This document shows, one piece after another, positions 44,792 through 52,897 of a DNA stretch of 64,000 bases (position 1 is the first letter of the stretch; each line of letters starts with the position of its first letter). The notes below the pieces were generated by a model. It worked only from the letters and a program-made list of their open reading frames with translations, searched no databases and was not told the DNA's origin. This stretch comes from Ancylobacter sp. TS-1 (GTDB lineage: Bacteria; Pseudomonadota; Alphaproteobacteria; Rhizobiales; Xanthobacteraceae), in the NCBI RefSeq assembly GCF_009223885.1, contig NZ_CP045144.1:1922001-1986000 (forward strand), written 5' to 3'. The translations under genes and the position numbers were made by a program.

Positions 44792-45946
44792 ATGTCGTGG
44801 AAGAACCAGAGCGGCGGACCATGGGGTGGTGGTCCACGCGGCCCCTGGGGCACTGGTCCGCAATCGTCGGGGCCGAACTCTCCTGATCTCGAGGACCTGA
44901 TCCGGCGCGGCCAGGAAAAGCTGCGCACGGCGATCCCCGGGGGCTTCGGCACCGGCAAGGGCATCGTCATCGTGCTCGTGCTCGCGATCGTCGCCTGGCT
45001 GCTGTCGGGCTTCTATCGGGTCGAGCCCGACGAGCAGGGCGTGGTGCTTCGCTTCGGCAAGTTCATCGGCACGACCAATCCCGGCCTCAACTACCACCTG
45101 CCCTACCCGATCGAGACCGTGCTGACCCCGCAGGTCACGCGCGTCAACCGCATCGACATCGGCCTGCGCACCGGCGAAGATCCCCGCCGCGGCGCCTCCA
45201 TGCGCGACGTGGCGGAAGAAAGCCTGATGCTGACCGGCGACGAGAACATCGTCGACGTCGACTTCGCCGTGTTCTGGATGGTCAAGCCTGCCGCCCCCGG
45301 CTCGGCCGAGGACGTCGGTGCCGCTAACTTCCTGTTCAACGTCCAGAACCCGGAAGGCACCATCAAGGCCGTGGCCGAGAGCGCCATGCGCGAGGTGGTC
45401 GGCCGCACCAACATCCAGCCGATCCTCACCGGCGCCCGCCAGAACATCGAGACGGCGGTGCATGAGCTGATGCAGCGCACGCTCGACAGCTACAAGGCCG
45501 GCATCCTCATCACCCAGGTCCAGCTCCAGAAGGTCGACCCGCCCTCGCAGGTCATCGACTCCTTCCGCGACGTGCAGGCCGCCCGCGCCGACGCCGAGCG
45601 GCTGCAGAACGAGGCCCAGGCCTACGCCAACCGCGTGGTGCCGGAAGCCCGCGGCGACGCGGCCCGCATCACCCAGGGCGCCGAAGGCTACCGGGAGCGC
45701 GCCATCATCGAGGCGCGCGGTCAGGCCGCCCGCTTCCTCAGCGTGCTCGCCGAATACCAGAAGGCCCCCGAAGTGACGCGCCAGCGCCTCTATCTCGAAA
45801 CCATGGAGCGCGTGTTCGGCGGCATGGACAAGGTGATCATCGATCCTGCTGCGGCCGGAAGCTCGGGCGTTGTGCCCTATCTGCCGCTCGCCCCGCTCAG
45901 CGGACGCACGCCCGCCCCGGCGGCCGGCCAGGGAGCCGTGAAATGA
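44792..45946 (+). CDS. hflK: HflK, membrane protease modulator subunit
   Basis: This 384-residue protein has a Gly/Pro-rich cytoplasmic N-terminus (GGPWGGGPRGPWGTGP), one membrane helix (GIVIVLVLAIVAWLLSGFY, about residues 53-72) and an SPFH/band-7 domain, with a long helix toward the C-terminus. With HflC it forms the large periplasmic cage that controls FtsH. ATG 44792 (MSWKNQSGG) is the usual start. The stop overlaps hflC by four bases. Confidence 0.94.
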   Translation: MSWKNQSGGPWGGGPRGPWGTGPQSSGPNSPDLEDLIRRGQEKLRTAIPGGFGTGKGIVIVLVLAIVAWLLSGFYRVEPDEQGVVLRFGKFIGTTNPGLNYHLPYPIETVLTPQVTRVNRIDIGLRTGEDPRRGASMRDVAEESLMLTGDENIVDVDFAVFWMVKPAAPGSAEDVGAANFLFNVQNPEGTIKAVAESAMREVVGRTNIQPILTGARQNIETAVHELMQRTLDSYKAGILITQVQLQKVDPPSQVIDSFRDVQAARADAERLQNEAQAYANRVVPEARGDAARITQGAEGYRERAIIEARGQAARFLSVLAEYQKAPEVTRQRLYLETMERVFGGMDKVIIDPAAAGSSGVVPYLPLAPLSGRTPAPAAGQGAVK

Positions 45947-46872
45947 AGAACAGCATCGGTCTCGTCCTCGCGGTCGTCGCCGCCGCCGTTCTCATCGGCC
46001 TCTATTCGGCGCTGTTCACCGTCTACCAGACCCAGCAGGCCCTCGTGCTGCGCTTCGGCGAACCCGTGCGCGTCATCGAGGAGCCCGGCCTTCACGTGAA
46101 GATCCCGCTGGTCGACAGCGTGATCTTCGTCGACAAGCGCATCCTCGACCTCGAGAACCCCTCGCAGGAAGTGATCGCCGCCGACCAGAAGCGTCTGGTC
46201 GTCGACGCCTTCGCCCGCTACCGCATCGTCAATCCGCTGCGCTTCTACCAGTCGGTGGGCACGGTGGAGGGCGCCAATTCGCGCCTCGCCACCGTCCTCA
46301 ACTCGTCGCTGCGCCGTGTGCTCGGCGAATCGAGCTTCACCGATGTGGTGCGCGACCAGCGCGAGCACCTCATGGCGCGCATCCGCGACCAGGTGAACCG
46401 CGAGGCGGGCGGCTTCGGCATCAGCGTGCTCGACGTGCGCATCCGCCGTGCCGACCTGCCGGAAGCCAACAGCCAGGCCGTGTTCCAGCGCATGCAGACC
46501 GAGCGTCAGCGCGAGGCGTCGGAAATCCGCGCCCAGGGCGCCGAGGCGGCCCAGACCATCCGGGCCCGCTCGGACCGCGATTCGACGATCATCGTCGCCG
46601 AGGCCAACGCCACCGCCGACAAGCTGCGCGGCGAGGGCGAGGCACTGCGCAACGAGATCTTCGCGCAGGCCTACGGGCAGGATAAGGGCTTCTTCGACTT
46701 CTACCGCTCCATGCAGGCCTATGAAGCCTCGCTGAAGAGCGGGGACACGCGGATGCTGCTGTCGCCGGATTCGGAGTTCTTCCGCTTCTTCAACAATCCG
46801 GCGGCCTCCGGCCCGATGTCGGGCGGCACCCCGGCCACGCCTGCGCCGGCCGCGCCTGCGCCCGCGAACTGA
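45943..46872 (+). CDS. hflC: HflC, membrane protease modulator subunit
   Basis: This 309-residue SPFH protein has an N-terminal membrane helix (IGLVLAVVAAAVLIGLYSALF). Its SPFH domain contains QQALVLRFGEPVRVIEEPGLHVKIP, and a C-terminal helix (ASEIRAQGAEAAQTIRARSD) follows. It ends in an Ala/Pro-rich tail. It starts at the ATGA overlap with hflK, which gives the fixed stoichiometry expected of the HflKC complex. Confidence 0.95.
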   Translation: MKNSIGLVLAVVAAAVLIGLYSALFTVYQTQQALVLRFGEPVRVIEEPGLHVKIPLVDSVIFVDKRILDLENPSQEVIAADQKRLVVDAFARYRIVNPLRFYQSVGTVEGANSRLATVLNSSLRRVLGESSFTDVVRDQREHLMARIRDQVNREAGGFGISVLDVRIRRADLPEANSQAVFQRMQTERQREASEIRAQGAEAAQTIRARSDRDSTIIVAEANATADKLRGEGEALRNEIFAQAYGQDKGFFDFYRSMQAYEASLKSGDTRMLLSPDSEFFRFFNNPAASGPMSGGTPATPAPAAPAPAN

Positions 46873-46884
46873 CGCGACGCGACG

Positions 46885-47070
46885 ATGTACGATCTCATCG
46901 TCGCGCTCGGCCTCGTTCTGGTGATCGAGGGGCTCATGCTCGCCGCCCTGCCCGGGGCGGTGCGCCATGCGGCGGAGGCGATCGGGCAGTTGCCCGACGC
47001 CCCGCTGCGCATCGCCGGCATCGGCGGTGCGATCCTCGGTCTCGTCATCGTGTGGCTGATCCGGGGCTGA
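46885..47070 (+). CDS. DUF2065 small membrane protein
   Basis: This 61-residue protein has two hydrophobic helices: MYDLIVALGLVLVIEGLMLAA and APLRIAGIGGAILGLVIVWL. DUF2065 proteins (YjeT-like) commonly sit right after hflC, as here with a 12-bp gap, and are probably inner-membrane. No function is established. Confidence 0.9.
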   Translation: MYDLIVALGLVLVIEGLMLAALPGAVRHAAEAIGQLPDAPLRIAGIGGAILGLVIVWLIRG

Positions 47071-47313
47071 TCCCCGCCCCGCAGACGTCCGCACGCGGCC
47101 TGCCGCGTGCGTCGTCACTCCTTCCCCGACATCCCCGTCCACTCATCCGTCCCGCGCGCGGTCGCGGGCGGGACCACGCGCATCCGGCGGGCCTCACGGC
47201 TCGCGCGCTTTTGGCTTGCATCGCGCCGGACGCGGGTTAGCGTCGGGCGGATCAGTTGGGACGGCGCGGGCGACGCGTCGCCCGTTTCGGCGCGGCGGCG
47301 CCAAGGAGGTTTC

Positions 47314-48831
47314 ATGTTTCTGCGCCTCGCGCGTCCCGACATCCGCGTCTGCGCCCGCTGCCCCGGCCTCGTGAAGCGCGGCCTGGCCGCCGCCGGCCTC
47401 GCCCTCGTGCTCGCCGTGCCGCACGCCGCCTTCGCCGCCGCCGCCAAGGGGCCCGACACGGTCGCCGACACCGCCGCGCTGGTGATGGACGCGGTGGTGA
47501 ACATCTCCACCTCGCAGACGGTCGCCCCCTCGCGCAGCGTGCCCGCGCCCGACCTGCCGCCCGGCTCGCCCTTCGAGGAGTTCTTCGAGGAGTTCTTCAA
47601 GCGGCGCCAGCAGCAGGGCGACGACAAGGCCCCGCGCCGCGTCTCCTCGCTCGGCTCGGGCTTCGTCATCGACCCCGCCGGCTTCATCGTGACCAACAAC
47701 CACGTCATCGCCGACGCCGACGAGATCTTCGCCAACTTCGCCGACGGCTCCAAGCTCAAGGCCGAGGTCATCGGCCGCGACACCAAGATCGACCTTGCGC
47801 TGCTCAAGGTGACACCGGAAGCCGGCAAGCCACTGAAGTCGGTGAAGTTCGGCAATTCCGATGTGCTGCGCGTCGGCGACTGGGTGATGGCGATCGGCAA
47901 CCCGTTCGGCCTCGGCGGCTCGCTCACCGTCGGCGTCATCTCGGCCCGCAACCGCGACATCAACTCCGGGCCCTACGACAACTTCCTGCAGACCGACGCC
48001 GCCATCAATCGCGGCAATTCCGGCGGCCCGCTGTTCAACATGGACGGCGACGTCATCGGCATCAACACCGCCATCATCTCGCCCTCGGGCGGCTCGATCG
48101 GCATCGGCTTCGCCGTGCCCTCCAATGCCGCCGTGCCGATCATCGCCCAGCTCAAGGAGTTCGGCGAGGCGCGGCGTGGCTGGATCGGCGTGCGCATCCA
48201 GCAGGTGACGCCGGAGATCGCCGAGAGCCTGTCGCTGGGGCGCGCGCGCGGCGCGCTGATCGGCTCGGTGGCCGAGGACGGCCCGGCGGCGAAGGGCGGC
48301 CTGAAGGCAGGCGATGTCGTCGTCTCCTTCGACAGCAAGGAAGTGAAGGACATGCGCGCCTTGCCGATCATCGTCGCCGACACCCCGGTCGACAAGGAGG
48401 TCGAGGTCGTCGTCGTCCGCAAGGGCGAGGAGCAGAAGCTCAAGCTCGTCGTCGGCCGGCTCGACGAGGGCGACGCCGCCCGCACCGCAACGGCGGACGA
48501 GAAGAAGCCCGACACCCCGCCGCCGCCCGCTGGCGTCAAGCTGCTCGGCGTCGAGATCGCCGAGATGACGCCGGAACTGCGCGGCCGCTTCAAGATCAAG
48601 GACGACCTCAAGGGCGTCGTCGTGCTGTCGGTGGAGCCCGGCTCCGTGGCGGCCGAGCGCGGCATCGCCGCCGGCAGCGTCATCGCCGAGGTGAACCAAG
48701 AGGCGACCCTGACACCCCAGCAGGTCGAGGACCGCATCGCCGCCCTCAAGAAGGAGGGTCGCCGCTCCGCCCTGCTCATGGTCTCCGACCCTCAGGGTCA
48801 GGTGCGCTTCACCGCCCTGCCGATCGAGTAG
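47314..48831 (+). CDS. degP: DegP/Do-family periplasmic serine protease
   Basis: This 505-residue protein has a signal peptide ending near HAAFAAAAKG. The trypsin-like domain has the catalytic triad His in VTNNHVIADADE (about residue 129), Asp in DTKIDLALLKV (about 159) and Ser in RGNSGGPLF (about 235). Two PDZ domains follow (about 275-365 and 410-500). It degrades or refolds damaged envelope proteins. ATG 47314 is chosen because AAGGAGG lies seven bases upstream. Placement after hflKC-DUF2065 is standard and suggests shared envelope-stress work. Confidence 0.95.
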   Translation: MFLRLARPDIRVCARCPGLVKRGLAAAGLALVLAVPHAAFAAAAKGPDTVADTAALVMDAVVNISTSQTVAPSRSVPAPDLPPGSPFEEFFEEFFKRRQQQGDDKAPRRVSSLGSGFVIDPAGFIVTNNHVIADADEIFANFADGSKLKAEVIGRDTKIDLALLKVTPEAGKPLKSVKFGNSDVLRVGDWVMAIGNPFGLGGSLTVGVISARNRDINSGPYDNFLQTDAAINRGNSGGPLFNMDGDVIGINTAIISPSGGSIGIGFAVPSNAAVPIIAQLKEFGEARRGWIGVRIQQVTPEIAESLSLGRARGALIGSVAEDGPAAKGGLKAGDVVVSFDSKEVKDMRALPIIVADTPVDKEVEVVVVRKGEEQKLKLVVGRLDEGDAARTATADEKKPDTPPPPAGVKLLGVEIAEMTPELRGRFKIKDDLKGVVVLSVEPGSVAAERGIAAGSVIAEVNQEATLTPQQVEDRIAALKKEGRRSALLMVSDPQGQVRFTALPIE

Positions 48832-48866
48832 GACGGCGGATCGAACCGGCGTTCAGCCCAAAACGA

Positions 48867-48967
48867 CGTCATCCCGGAACGGCCGTCAGGCCGTAGCCGG
48901 GATCGCGGGCAGAACGAGATCTGGAAACGATCCCGGCTCTCCGGCTTTGCCTCCGGCCAGGATGACG
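48867..48967. repeat. Interspersed palindromic repeat, family A copy 2
   Basis: It begins CGTCATCCCGG and ends CCAGGATGACG, with internal AGCCGGGATCG and CGATCCCGGCT arms, the same architecture and about the same length as the element at 153-242. It fills most of the 154-bp gap between degP and the convergent DUF1036 gene. Confidence 0.6.
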
Positions 48968-48985
48968 GCTTGTTTCCTGAATGGC

Positions 48986-49534
48986 TCAAGGCCGCTTCGG
49001 CGCCGGTGGCGGCAAGGGCGGCGTGGCCAGCGGCACGCCCGCCTGCGCCTGCGGCTTGCTCTCGGTGAGTTGCACCGTCCAGCTCTTCTGTTCCTGGGTG
49101 TCCACCTCGAAGAAGCCGGTGCGGTCATAGCCGCGCGCGAGGCAATCCTCGATGCCGCGAATAGTGAACTCCTTCTCGCGGGTGCACATATAGGCCTTGC
49201 CGGCCCACTCCCCGCCGAGATCGTAGTCGATGGCGTAGACGTAGTAGAAACGCGCCACCAGATCGCCGCGCAGCAGCGTCTCGCAACTGTTCGGGCCGAT
49301 GTTCCACCAGCCCTCGGTCGACCACAGCGTGCCGTCCTTGTAGCCCACGGCGATGCCGACGCGGCTGGTGGAGCGGTTGCACAGGCGGAAATCGGCCGAG
49401 GCCGGCGCGGGGGCGAGCGTGGCGAGCAGCGGCGCCAGCGCGAGCGCCGGCAGCAGCGCGCGAACGGCGCGGCGCGGCCGCGCCGCGCGCGCCGCAGCGA
49501 TGTCAGACGTCGACGAAAACGGCTCGGAAATCAT
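48986..49534 (-). CDS. DUF1036 exported protein
   Basis: This 182-residue protein has a signal peptide (RAVRALLPALALAPLLATLA) and then a DUF1036 domain starting DFRLCNRSTSRVGIAVGYKDG. Aromatic motifs STEGWWNIGPNSCETLL and ARFYYVYAIDYDLGGEW follow, and four cysteines could form disulfides. The C-terminus is Pro-rich. It is predicted to be periplasmic and has no known function. Its start overlaps the end of the glycerate kinase gene by 32 bp, which suggests cotranscription. Confidence 0.87.
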   Translation of the reverse strand: MISEPFSSTSDIAAARAARPRRAVRALLPALALAPLLATLAPAPASADFRLCNRSTSRVGIAVGYKDGTLWSTEGWWNIGPNSCETLLRGDLVARFYYVYAIDYDLGGEWAGKAYMCTREKEFTIRGIEDCLARGYDRTGFFEVDTQEQKSWTVQLTESKPQAQAGVPLATPPLPPPAPKRP

Positions 49535-50795
49535 TGACGTTGGTGCAGGTCGGACCCGGCGTCAGCAGGTCGCCCAAGGGTTCGAAGAAGCTGGTGGAAT
49601 CGTTATTGGCGAGAAAGGCGGCAGGATCGAGACCGGCCGCGCGGGCGCGGGCCAGCGTGTCGGGCATCACATAGGCGCCAGCCGGGTCGCTGGCATCGCC
49701 GCCGCCGCCATCGGTGCCGTCCGTGTCGCCCGCCACCGCGTAGATGTCGGATGCGCCATCCAGCGCCACGGCGAGCGCCAGCGCGAATTCCTGGTTCGGG
49801 CCGCCGCGTCCCTGCCCGCGCATGGTCACGGTCAGTTCGCCGCCCGAGAGCAGCACGGCGCGGGTGCCGGCGCCCTTGAGCTCCAGCGCGCGGGCGGCCT
49901 GCGCGGCGGCGACCTCGCGCGCCTCGCCTTCCAGATTGTCGCCGAGCAGGATCGGCTCGATGCCGGCCTCGCGGACGATCTTCTCCGCCGCGACGAAGGA
50001 ATCCGCCGGGCGCGAAATGAGGATGTACTCGGCATTGGCGAAGGCCGGATCGCCGGGCTTGGGCGACTCGCTGGCCGGGTCGCGCAGCGCCACCGCGATG
50101 GAGGGCGGCGGGTCGATGCGGTAGCGCGCCAGCACGTCGCGCGCCTCGGCCAGCGTGGTCGGATCGGGCACGGTGGGGCCGGAGCCGATCACCGCCGGAT
50201 CGTCGCCCGGCACGTCGGAGACCGAGAGCGTCACCACCTTGGCCGGCTGGGCCAGCGCCGCCAGGCGCCCGCCCTTGATGCGCGAGAGATGCTTACGCAC
50301 GGTGTTGATTTCGGTGATATTGGCGCCCGAGCGCAGCAAAGCGCGGGTCAGCGCGCGCTTGTCGTCGAGCTCGACGCCGAACGCGGGGGCGATCCAGTTG
50401 GCCGAGGCGCCGCCCGAAAGCAGCACCAGCACGAGGTCGTCGGCGGTCGCGGACGCCGCAAGGTCGATCGCCTTCTGCGCGCCGGCGAGCCCGGCGGCAT
50501 CCGGCACCGGATGGCCGGCCTCGACCATCTCCAGAAGGCGCGTCGGGCGGCCATAGCCGTGGCGGGCGACACCGATGCCGGCGAGCCGGGCGGGATCGAA
50601 GCCGAGCTCGTCGAGATAATGGCGCTCGGCGACCTCGAGCATGGAGCCGGCGGCCTTGCCGGCGGCGAGCAGGATCAGCCTTCCATGGGCGGGCGGCGGC
50701 GGCAGGGCCGGGGGCAGACAGGTCGAGGGATGGGCGGCCGCAACCGCAGCCGTGAACAGGCGATCAAGAAAGGCACGCGCCGAAGCATCCGTCAT
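49503..50795 (-). CDS. Glycerate 2-kinase, MOFRL family
   Basis: This 430-residue protein combines an N-terminal DUF4147 domain (LILLAAGKAAGSMLEVAERHY) with a C-terminal MOFRL domain (LSGGELTVTMRGQGRGGPNQ and DTDGTDGGGGDAS). The family phosphorylates D-glycerate to 2-phosphoglycerate in serine-cycle, tartrate or glyoxylate metabolism (GckA/TtuD). ATG 50795 (MTDASARAFLDRLF) is the usual start; in-frame upstream starts would add about 30 unrelated residues. No tartronate or glyoxylate genes are adjacent. Confidence 0.9.
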   Translation of the reverse strand: MTDASARAFLDRLFTAAVAAAHPSTCLPPALPPPPAHGRLILLAAGKAAGSMLEVAERHYLDELGFDPARLAGIGVARHGYGRPTRLLEMVEAGHPVPDAAGLAGAQKAIDLAASATADDLVLVLLSGGASANWIAPAFGVELDDKRALTRALLRSGANITEINTVRKHLSRIKGGRLAALAQPAKVVTLSVSDVPGDDPAVIGSGPTVPDPTTLAEARDVLARYRIDPPPSIAVALRDPASESPKPGDPAFANAEYILISRPADSFVAAEKIVREAGIEPILLGDNLEGEAREVAAAQAARALELKGAGTRAVLLSGGELTVTMRGQGRGGPNQEFALALAVALDGASDIYAVAGDTDGTDGGGGDASDPAGAYVMPDTLARARAAGLDPAAFLANNDSTSFFEPLGDLLTPGPTCTNVNDFRAVFVDV

Positions 50796-50971
50796 CACTA
50801 CCCTACCCCGCCCCCGCTGGGGCCTTACCGCCGGCATCGCCGGACAGCGTTGACACATTGCGCGCGCACCTGCCGAATCCGCAGGCACGACGCGAAACGG
50901 GCGTATTCCTATGGCACCGGAAGGCTCTCGTCACTATCCTCTCCGCACATAGTCGAAGCTCACGGGGAATT

Positions 50972-51874
50972 ATGCGCCGCCTCTCGACGGAAGATCTCGC
51001 AACGGAAGATCTCGCGACGGGCACTCCCGTCGCCGCCGCCCCGGCCGACGACCCGGCCCACGCCCCGTCCGACGACCCGCCCGAGAGCTACGCCGCCTTC
51101 GAGCGCATTCCCGGGACGCTGGATCGTGGCCTCATCCTGCTGTGCGACCATGCCTCCAACGCGCTGCCGCCCGGCTACGGCTCGCTCGGCCTGCCGAAGG
51201 CGGAGCTGGAGCGCCATATCGGCTACGACATCGGCGCCGCCGGCGTCACCCGCATGCTGGCGCACCGGCTCGGCTGCCCGGCGCTGCTCACCCGCTTCTC
51301 GCGCCTGCTGATCGACCCCAACCGGGGCGAGGACGACCCGACGCTGGTCATGCGCCTTTCCGACGGCGCCGTCGTGCCGGGCAACCGTCATGTCGGGCCG
51401 GAGGAGATCGAGCGGCGCCTCGCCCGCTTCCACCGCCCCTATCACGCCGCCATCAATGACGAGATCGAGGCCGCGCTGGCGGTGGGCGTGGTGCCCGCCA
51501 TCCTTTCCATGCACAGCTTCACCCCGGTCTGGCGCGGCGTGGCGCGCCCCTGGCACGCCGCCGTGCTGTGGGACAGCGACCCGCGCTTCACCCGCGAACT
51601 GATCGAGGCGCTGGAAGCGCCCGGCGACCTCATCGTCGGCGACAACGAGCCCTATGACGGCGCGCTGCGCGGCGACTGCCTGTTCCGCCACGCCACGCTG
51701 CGCGGCCTCGCCAGCACGCTGCTGGAAATCCGCCAGGACCTCATCGCCGACGCGGACGGCCAGCGCCTGTGGGCCGACCGGCTCGCCGGGCTGCTGCCGG
51801 CCATCCTCGCCGTGCCCGAGCTGCACGCGGTGCGCTCCTACGGCTCGCGCACAGGGCCGGTGCCGCCTATCTAG
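50972..51874 (+). CDS. N-formylglutamate amidohydrolase family protein
   Basis: This 300-residue zinc hydrolase-like protein has CDHASNALPPGYGSLGLP near residue 55, RFSRLLIDPNRGEDDP near 110 and AILSMHSFTPVW near 175, typical of the family that hydrolyses N-formylglutamate in histidine degradation or related amides. The N-terminal 40 residues include a short duplication (STEDLATEDLATG). ATG 50972 has GGGGAA upstream. No hut genes are near, so the substrate is uncertain. Confidence 0.86.
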   Translation: MRRLSTEDLATEDLATGTPVAAAPADDPAHAPSDDPPESYAAFERIPGTLDRGLILLCDHASNALPPGYGSLGLPKAELERHIGYDIGAAGVTRMLAHRLGCPALLTRFSRLLIDPNRGEDDPTLVMRLSDGAVVPGNRHVGPEEIERRLARFHRPYHAAINDEIEAALAVGVVPAILSMHSFTPVWRGVARPWHAAVLWDSDPRFTRELIEALEAPGDLIVGDNEPYDGALRGDCLFRHATLRGLASTLLEIRQDLIADADGQRLWADRLAGLLPAILAVPELHAVRSYGSRTGPVPPI

Positions 51875-51908
51875 AAGGGAGGCGCCTGCCGCCCCCGGGA
51901 GAAGAGAC

Positions 51909-52211
51909 ATGAGCGAGATCGACGACCGCACCCGCACCGAACTGGAGGCCGCCGCCTTCCGCCGGCTGATCGCGCATCTGCGCGCGCGCACCGACGTGCA
52001 GAACATCGAACTGATGAATCTGGCCGGCTTCTGCCGCAACTGCCTGTCGAACTGGATGGTCGACGCCGCCCGCGAGCGCGGCGTGCCGCTCGACAAGGAA
52101 GCCGCCCGCGTCGCCGTCTACGGCATGCCCTATGAGGAGTGGAAGGCGCTCCACCAGAAGGAGGCGAGCCCGGAACAGAAGGCCGCCTTCTCCGGTCCTC
52201 CCGCGCACTGA
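51909..52211 (+). CDS. DUF1244 family protein
   Basis: This 100-residue helical protein has IELMNLAGFCRNCLSNWMVDAA at about residues 37-58, including the conserved CxxC, followed by YGMPYEEWKALHQKEASPEQ. DUF1244 is widespread in alphaproteobacteria without known function; the CxxC could bind metal. A GGGAGAAGAG ribosome-binding site precedes the ATG. Confidence 0.9.
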   Translation: MSEIDDRTRTELEAAAFRRLIAHLRARTDVQNIELMNLAGFCRNCLSNWMVDAARERGVPLDKEAARVAVYGMPYEEWKALHQKEASPEQKAAFSGPPAH

Positions 52212-52406
52212 GACGCCCCAGAGCCCGCGCCCGCTCGCCATCGTGCAAAGCCGGTGGATAGCGGGGCCAGGCGGCGGACAAGCCGTCGCATGACGCGCCC
52301 GCGTCTTGACGGGCCGGCGCCGTTCGGCTCCTGATCGCCGCCCGCAATTCTGTCCCGATGCCGGGCTCCTCCTTGAGAGGCCCGTGCCCGACGCCCCGGA
52401 GAAACC

Positions 52407-52685
52407 ATGTCCGATATCCCGAACGACCAGCCGCTGTCCGATGCCGCCGCCGGCTTCGCCAAGGAGCAGCTGAAGTCCTTCATCGAGCGCATCGAGCGGC
52501 TCGAGGAGGAGAAGAAGACCATTGCCGACGACATCAAGGACGTCTTCGCCGAGGCCAAGGGCACCGGCTTCGACACCAAGGCGCTGCGCGAGATCCTGAA
52601 GATCCGCAAGCAGGACGCCGACCAGCGCGCCGAGCACGAGGCCATCGTCGACCTGTATCTCCAGGCTCTGGGCATGGTCAGCTGA
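52407..52685 (+). CDS. gapR: GapR-type nucleoid-associated protein (DUF2312)
   Basis: This 92-residue protein has a long coiled coil, [20 protein letters not shown], followed by [22 protein letters not shown] and [10 protein letters not shown]. This is the DUF2312/UPF0335 family that includes Caulobacter GapR. GapR tetramers clamp overtwisted AT-rich DNA ahead of replication and transcription. Length and sequence fit closely. It is preceded by a 195-bp gap and followed by a family B repeat. Confidence 0.9.
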   Translation: MSDIPNDQPLSDAAAGFAKEQLKSFIERIERLEEEKKTIADDIKDVFAEAKGTGFDTKALREILKIRKQDADQRAEHEAIVDLYLQALGMVS

Positions 52686-52742
52686 TATCTGCCGGTCGAG
52701 GGCGCTCTCTGGCGCGCCCTGCCTGCCCTGCTGCCTGCCGTC

Positions 52743-52765
52743 ATCCCCGGGCTTGACCCGGGGAT
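52743..52765. repeat. Interspersed palindromic repeat, family B
   Basis: The 9-bp arms ATCCCCGGG and CCCGGGGAT enclose CTTGA and are followed by CCACG, in the 212-bp gap between gapR and the DUF882 gene. The core is shared with 32759-32823 and 34427-34449. Confidence 0.75.
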
Positions 52766-52897
52766 CCACGCCTGCGGCCGGCACCGTCCCTCACAATAGA
52801 CATGAACGGCCGGGCCGCGCCCGGTTCTGATGCCGCGCGGGACGTCTTCGTCAGCCAACAGAACGAAACGCCCGGAGGCGGAGGCCCGCGAAAACCC

